Below, piece after piece: positions 15,745 to 19,479 of a stretch of DNA of 19,479 nt. Source of the stretch: CAZTME01 sp964614795 (GTDB taxonomy: Bacteria > Patescibacteriota > Microgenomatia > UBA1400 > PJMF01); the NCBI GenBank assembly GCA_964614795.1, contig CAZTME010000011.1:1-19479 (forward strand). Reading direction: 5' to 3'. The notes under the pieces were generated by a model. The model saw nothing but the letters and a program-made list of their open reading frames with translations, did no database searches and was not told where the DNA came from. Positions within the stretch are counted from its first letter, which is position 1. Each line of letters begins with the position of its first letter. Position numbers and translations under genes: made by a program.

Positions 15745-17414
15745 GATTGTTGCTTATATAACTGTACTTCATACTCGTGGAGCATACGTTTGGCTCCAAA
15801 TCTGGGGGCAAGTCTCATGGAGGCCTGCATCATTTCCAGCCATTTTTTTGGTAAATTATTTTCACGTTGATAATAGAGAGGAATGATGTTGTTTTTAAGA
15901 TTATCATAAAGAGAACCGGCAATATTATTAGAGTTCAAAGTCCAGCCCAGGCCTTGCCAATCGACTTCATTGGCCCAGCCATCGGCAACAGTGCATTGTA
16001 AAACACCGTTACTTAGGGCTTTCATGCCGGAAGTACCACAAGCCTCTCGACCAATCTCCGGGGTATTGATCCAAACATCTGCGCCTTTGGTTAAAGCTTG
16101 GGCTACAGCAATAGAGTAGTTGGGTATAAACAAAGCGTATCCGGCAAATTTTGTAGCCAAGCGTTGAATGACTCTTTGTAACATGGCTTTACCCTGAGTA
16201 TCACCTTGATGAGCTTTGCCGGCCATAATTAATTGTACGGGTTTATCTTGATTGTTTAAAATTTGTAATAATGCTTCTTCATCCTCAAAAATACTTTCCA
16301 GTCTTTTGTATCCCGCTAATCTTCGAGCCCAAACCAAGGTTAGCCAATCATCGTGAATGGTGAAACCGGTGGTTTGCAATACATAATGTGCCAAATCTTT
16401 TTTAAGTTCAAGATGTCTTTGCCAAAGAGCTTCCTGATTATCAATTTTTGATTGAAGATCTCGGTCTTGCCAAGTGGGCATGTGGACGCCGTTGGTAACA
16501 TTTGACCAATGGTAGGTGGGCCACTCTTCCTGACTGAGTTTGGAATGTAGGGCGCTCACACCGTTGGCTCGACAAGAAACATTAAGGGCGAATCTGGTAA
16601 TACGAAAATCATTGGGGTCTTCTTCAATTCCTAACTGCACTAATTCATTCATTGAAATTTTCATTTTTTGAGCATAGTAATGTGCCATATGATTGAGTAA
16701 TCCCACCGGAAAAGATAAATTGGCCGCACCAACCAATGTATGATTGGTGTAAACAGTTTTATTTTTTGCCACTTCTTGAGCCACGTTGTAACTCATGCCA
16801 TGAAAATCCATATATTGTCTAATTAATTGCCAATGCAGAAATGCAGGTCGACCTTCATTAAGATGAAAAATGCTGGGATGAATACCCAACGCAGTGAGTG
16901 TTTTTACTCCGCCAATACCCAACAACATGGCTTGTTTGAGCATGTATTCGTTGGAGCCTGCGTAAAGAATTCTGGTGCTGGCTCTTTCAGCCAAAGTGTT
17001 TTGGTCTGTTTCGCTATCCAATAAATAAAGTGTCACCGTTTTTCCAAAAGTTTTTTTCCAAACTCGCAACCAAATAACATCGTCACCCAGGCGAACATTG
17101 ATAAAAAGTGGTAAATTATCTAAAAAAACGTGTTCCAAACCAACGGAAACCGGATCAAAACCCCAATCTTCGTCTTGTTGCATTCCCGTTTCATCCAACA
17201 CTTGACGCATGCCGTCGCCTCTGTAGAGCAATCCCACGCCCACCATTGGCAACTCGTCATCGGCTGCCTGCTTAAGAGTGTCTCCGGCTAAAATTCCCAG
17301 TCCTCCCGCATAAATTGGAATATTTGGATCAAACCCAAATTCGGCACTAAAGTATGCCACGGGATGTTCGGGTGAGATGACAATAGTTGAGTTGGGTGTG
17401 GCAGGATTAAACAT
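15741..17414 (-). CDS. glgP: Alpha-glucan (glycogen/maltodextrin) phosphorylase, short form
   Basis: PLP-dependent GT35 enzyme releasing glucose-1-phosphate from the ends of alpha-1,4-glucans. Length is 557 residues, matching the short alpha-glucan phosphorylase branch rather than the roughly 800-residue classic enzymes. Motifs in order: YFSAEFGF (21-28), IYAGGLGILAGD (34-45), FHLNEGRPAF (183-192), WARRLAGYKR (362-371), AGKAHQGD (398-405) and the PLP region EACGTSGMKALSNG (457-470) with Lys465 as the expected cofactor lysine. The position before GTSGMK is Cys where Ser or Ala is usual. It is first in a four-gene minus run and diverges from fbaB across 59 bases, consistent with feeding glucan-derived sugar phosphate into glycolysis. 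Confidence 0.93.
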   Translation of the reverse strand: MFNPATPNSTIVISPEHPVAYFSAEFGFDPNIPIYAGGLGILAGDTLKQAADDELPMVGVGLLYRGDGMRQVLDETGMQQDEDWGFDPVSVGLEHVFLDNLPLFINVRLGDDVIWLRVWKKTFGKTVTLYLLDSETDQNTLAERASTRILYAGSNEYMLKQAMLLGIGGVKTLTALGIHPSIFHLNEGRPAFLHWQLIRQYMDFHGMSYNVAQEVAKNKTVYTNHTLVGAANLSFPVGLLNHMAHYYAQKMKISMNELVQLGIEEDPNDFRITRFALNVSCRANGVSALHSKLSQEEWPTYHWSNVTNGVHMPTWQDRDLQSKIDNQEALWQRHLELKKDLAHYVLQTTGFTIHDDWLTLVWARRLAGYKRLESIFEDEEALLQILNNQDKPVQLIMAGKAHQGDTQGKAMLQRVIQRLATKFAGYALFIPNYSIAVAQALTKGADVWINTPEIGREACGTSGMKALSNGVLQCTVADGWANEVDWQGLGWTLNSNNIAGSLYDNLKNNIIPLYYQRENNLPKKWLEMMQASMRLAPRFGAKRMLHEYEVQLYKQQS

Positions 17415-17473
17415 ATTAAGTATTTTTGTGTATACTAATTAATAGTACAAGAAGTTTTAAAGATTGACTAGCT
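17415..17473. promoter_or_regulatory. Divergent promoter region between glgP and fbaB
   Basis: Only 59 AT-rich bases separate the two start codons. GTATAC (17430-17435) sits in the middle and supplies a -10-like box on both strands (TATACT plus, TATACA minus). No convincing -35 was found on either strand, and neither gene has a clear ribosome-binding site. The shared position suggests coordinate or mutually exclusive expression. Confidence 0.35.
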
Positions 17474-18535
17474 ATGGAAGTACCTTCAATATTTCAAATT
17501 TTAGAAAACGATCAAGAGCTCTTATCCTATCAATCTTCTTTGGAAGTTGGCAAGTATATTTCGGCACCCAGTTGGGAAAAAGTAGACATGGTTTTTCAAG
17601 CCAGTGACAGATCGCCGGAAGTTTTGGCTAATTTGCACAGGCTTTATCACACTGGTAGGTTGAGTGGCACCGGATATTTATCAATTTTTCCGGTTGATCA
17701 AGCCATTGAACATACTGCCGGTTATTCTTTTTTTAAAAATCCGGAATTTTTTGATCCGGAAAATATTGTCTCTTTAGCTTGGGAGGCGGGTTGCAGTGGT
17801 GTGGCTTCCACTTTGGGAGTTTTAAGTTTAACCGCCAGAAAGTATGCAGATAAAATACCCTACATTCTTAAGCTGAATCACAATGAGTTACTAACTTATC
17901 CAACAAAGTATGATCAAGTGCAGTTCGCGAGTGTCGAGCAGGCGGTGGAGATGGGAGCGGTGGGAGTAGGCGCAACAATCTACTTTGGCTCACCAGAGTC
18001 CACACGACAAATTAAAGAAATTTCCGCTTTGTTTGAAACCGCTCATAACTATGGTTTATGTACCATTTTATGGTGTTATCCAAGAAATTCCGCATTTGTA
18101 ATGGATGGTCAAAGTATTGATACGGCAGTAGATTTAAGCTCTCAAGCCATTCATTTGGGAGTCAGTATTGGTGCGGATATCGTCAAACAAAAAATACCCG
18201 GTAACTACAGAGCTTTCCCCGCGTTACAGTTTGCCAAGTATGAGAATGAGATGTATTCCAAGTTGATGAGTGATCACCCCATTGACTTGGTAAGATATCA
18301 GGTGCTCAATGCTTTTGCCGGCAAAATTCCGTTAATTAGCTCCGGAGGAGAATCTCAGGGTGATTTTTGGTCTGATTTGCACTCGGCTGTCAAGACGGCA
18401 GTGATTAATAAAAGAGCGGGAGGATCCGGCCTCATTATTGGTCGAAAAGTTTTTAATCATTCACGAAAAGAGGGAATAGCGATTTTACAGGCTGTTCAAG
18501 ATGTTTACAAAGAAAAATCAATCACTTTGGCGTAG
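17474..18535 (+). CDS. fbaB: Class I fructose-bisphosphate aldolase, FbaB (DhnA) type
   Basis: Cleaves fructose-1,6-bisphosphate to dihydroxyacetone phosphate and glyceraldehyde-3-phosphate, or the reverse, through a Schiff base and without metal. Length is 353 residues, close to E. coli FbaB. Family blocks are FPVDQAIEH (72-80), LKLNHNELL (132-140), WCYPRNSAF (200-208) and GADIVKQK (233-240), in which Lys238 is the expected Schiff-base lysine by comparison with the matching IIKQK motif of FbaB. The glycine-rich SSGGESQGD (289-297) and GLIIGRKVF phosphate-binding loops are intact. It diverges from glgP, fitting a glucan-degradation to glycolysis link. Element 1 begins 22 bases after its stop. 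Confidence 0.95.
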   Translation: MEVPSIFQILENDQELLSYQSSLEVGKYISAPSWEKVDMVFQASDRSPEVLANLHRLYHTGRLSGTGYLSIFPVDQAIEHTAGYSFFKNPEFFDPENIVSLAWEAGCSGVASTLGVLSLTARKYADKIPYILKLNHNELLTYPTKYDQVQFASVEQAVEMGAVGVGATIYFGSPESTRQIKEISALFETAHNYGLCTILWCYPRNSAFVMDGQSIDTAVDLSSQAIHLGVSIGADIVKQKIPGNYRAFPALQFAKYENEMYSKLMSDHPIDLVRYQVLNAFAGKIPLISSGGESQGDFWSDLHSAVKTAVINKRAGGSGLIIGRKVFNHSRKEGIAILQAVQDVYKEKSITLA

Positions 18536-18556
18536 AAATTATAACCAGCATGAACT

Positions 18557-18600
18557 AGAATGATGCTTTTTATTGGTCGTTTCATCTGCTACGGGATGAG
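18557..18600 (+). ncRNA. Candidate structured RNA element 1, copy C (3' of fbaB)
   Basis: Begins 22 bases after the fbaB stop and matches the element at 9663-9712. The conserved block AGAATGATGCTTTT then TTGGTCGT runs into a hairpin TTCATCT (18581-18587), loop GCTACG, GGATGAG (18594-18600). Relative to copy A the pairs T-A, T-A, G-C, T.G and T-A have become T.G, C-G, A-T, T-A and T.G, so pairing is kept while sequence changes. An alternative stem GATG/CATC (18562-18565, 18583-18586) also covaries. Function unknown. Confidence 0.45.
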
Positions 18601-18603
18601 TCA

Positions 18604-18637
18604 AATCTAACAATAGTTATTGAGATTGCTTATTTTT
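18604..18637 (+). terminator. Probable rho-independent terminator after fbaB and element 1
   Basis: AATCT (18604-18608) pairs with AGATT (18623-18627), with an inner stem CAAT-AGTT-ATTG and two bulged A. The T-rich GCTTATTTTT follows directly on the plus strand. It corresponds in place to the terminator after copy A, although the stem sequence differs. Confidence 0.5.
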
Positions 18638-18649
18638 GTTGGATAAATA
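18620..18649 (+). promoter_or_regulatory. Possible promoter for element 2, copy C
   Basis: TTGAGA (18620-18625) and TAAATA (18644-18649) with an 18-base spacer would start a transcript near 18656, exactly where similarity with 10653 begins (TCTGATTT). The -35 overlaps the terminator hairpin. AT-rich context makes this a weak call. Confidence 0.3.
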
Positions 18650-18655
18650 TATTTG

Positions 18656-18795
18656 TCTGATTTAACCTAGATTCCTTAGATCACTGTCCGTATGGTTGTT
18701 TGGAGATGGGGGAGCCGATACGCGGTGATGCCACCTCTAATTACGACAAGTCTATTATCTAAAACTCGAGCCTAAGATCATGGGAAATTTATATT
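18656..18795 (+). ncRNA. Candidate structured RNA element 2, copy C
   Basis: Lies in the 362 bases without a gene between fbaB and the aminopeptidase. It resembles 10653-10790 at both ends with similar spacing. The closing stem pairs TAGATTCC (18668-18675) with GGAAATTTA (18783-18791), one bulged A, plus an outer AA/TT. Inside, GGAGATGG (18702-18709) pairs with CCACCTCT (18731-18738) with one mismatch, and alternative pairings exist with CTCGAGCC (18765-18772). The middle is not conserved in sequence between copies. The rest of the gap (18796-18897) contains CTTAG-AAAA-CTAAG (about 18848-18861) and a GAGC-TTGA-GCTC hairpin, neither with a good T-run. No protein-coding frame is convincing here. 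Confidence 0.4.
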
Positions 18796-18897
18796 AAAAA
18801 AGGATTAGCGAGCTTGAGCTCTTGGTAGTTTACAGAACTTTCTTTCTCTTAGAAAACTAAGTTGATGAGCTAAAAAAATAAATCTGTTTATGTTCTT

Positions 18898-19479
18898 CTA
18901 TATAACAAATTGACCATCAGCGTAAATTATTTTTTTTGTTCCGTCGGAAAGAGTTGCCTCCACTTGCCGATTGGTGGTTGAAACGATATCGGTGTGTTCC
19001 GCCGAATCGTTATAACCCATCTTCGCCCAATCCTTTTTCTTTACTTGAGTAACATCAAATCGATAGCAATCACGGTAAGCCATGCCGATGGCCACATGTG
19101 AGTTTCCAAACTCGCCGCCAATATTTTCATCATAAAGAGTTTCAGCCATCGGATGAGTGATTCTTGAAAGTCTTTTATCGGTTAATGATACTTCGCCAAG
19201 TTTATTGGCGTTAGGAGTTTTAAGCATTTCATCCAACACTTTTTGTCCTGATTTTGCTTTGGCTTTAACTACCAATCCATGATCAAAATGAAGCTCAATG
19301 CCTTCCAAAATATTGCCATAACGATATAAAGGCTGATTAAATTTCATGTAACCATGAGTGCCCCGCCAATTTGGAGAGGAAAACAGTTCAAAACTGGGAA
19401 TATTTCTGTCGGCTCCGCCTTTCCATATTCGCTCTGGTCCAAGTTGAACGTGCAAGTCCACATCATTTCCAAAAATGTG
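18898..19479 (-). CDS. M29-family aminopeptidase, C-terminal half (cut by window edge)
   Basis: Metal-dependent aminopeptidase of the AmpS/AmpT (thermophilic aminopeptidase) family, cytoplasmic. The frame is open to the right edge, where it reads HIFGNDVDLHVQLG, so the GTG (Val) in this stretch is internal and about half of the usual 370-410 residues are visible. Family blocks are NIPSFELFSSPNWRGT, KLGEVSL, GEFGNSHVAIG and EHTDIV. These carry the expected dinuclear-site ligands: two Glu, two His and one Asp, all present. The C-terminus DGTKKIIYADGQFVI is typical. It converges on fbaB across the 362-base non-coding stretch. I infer an intact enzyme, but the N-terminal half is not in view. Confidence 0.92.
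   Translation of the reverse strand, partial: HIFGNDVDLHVQLGPERIWKGGADRNIPSFELFSSPNWRGTHGYMKFNQPLYRYGNILEGIELHFDHGLVVKAKAKSGQKVLDEMLKTPNANKLGEVSLTDKRLSRITHPMAETLYDENIGGEFGNSHVAIGMAYRDCYRFDVTQVKKKDWAKMGYNDSAEHTDIVSTTNRQVEATLSDGTKKIIYADGQFVI

Noticed and set aside
18560..18611. Short frame MMLFIGRFICYGMSQI after fbaB
   Set aside because: Only 16 codons, no ribosome-binding site, and the frame is not kept in the matching copy at 9663.
1..19479. CRISPR arrays, insertion sequences, phage genes or direct attachment repeats
   Set aside because: No regularly spaced repeats, transposase or integrase frames, or terminal inverted repeats with flanking duplications were seen.

Overview
The window looks like chromosomal DNA of a small-genome bacterium, most likely from the Candidate Phyla Radiation (Patescibacteria). 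This is inferred from the AT-rich, tightly packed and often overlapping genes, a DPM1-GtrA fusion, several multi-spanning GT-C glycosyltransferases in a row, a DUF2207 protein and a short alpha-glucan phosphorylase. TGA is used as an ordinary stop (rmd, gmd, glgP), so this is not one of the lineages that read TGA as glycine. No phylogenetic marker is present, so the assignment is tentative.

Layout. (1) Positions 1-8848, plus strand: a surface-glycan cluster. It starts with the end of a UDP-glucose dehydrogenase, then GDP-D-rhamnose synthesis (rmd, gmd), a polyprenyl-phosphate-mannose synthase fused to GtrA, an ALG5-like glycosyltransferase and three large membrane GT-C transferases. Genes are nearly contiguous. 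Together they would make nucleotide sugars, load sugars on a lipid carrier and transfer them outside the membrane. (2) 8920-10561: a sensorless mini histidine kinase (plus) facing an OmpR-type response regulator (minus). (3) 10562-11857: a 376-base non-coding stretch, a tRNA-Gln(CUG) and an AlkD-like DNA glycosylase. (4) 17414-11792, minus strand: a four-gene run of alpha-glucan phosphorylase, a small unknown protein, a Kef-type cation/proton antiporter and a DUF2207 membrane protein whose glycine-rich tail overlaps the end of alkD. (5) 17474-18535, plus: class I fructose-bisphosphate aldolase (FbaB type), divergent from glgP and probably linked to it through glycogen breakdown into glycolysis. 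(6) 18536-18897: a second large non-coding stretch. (7) 18898 to the edge, minus: the C-terminal half of an M29 aminopeptidase.

The least explained signal is in the non-coding DNA. The stretches around the response regulator and the one after fbaB share two elements in the same order and orientation. The first is a short conserved block leading into a hairpin whose pairs change compensatorily between the copies. The second is a roughly 140-base element with a closing stem, a large bulge and a terminal arm. Both look like structured RNAs on the plus strand. The second has a shape that recalls 6S RNA, but that identity is not established.
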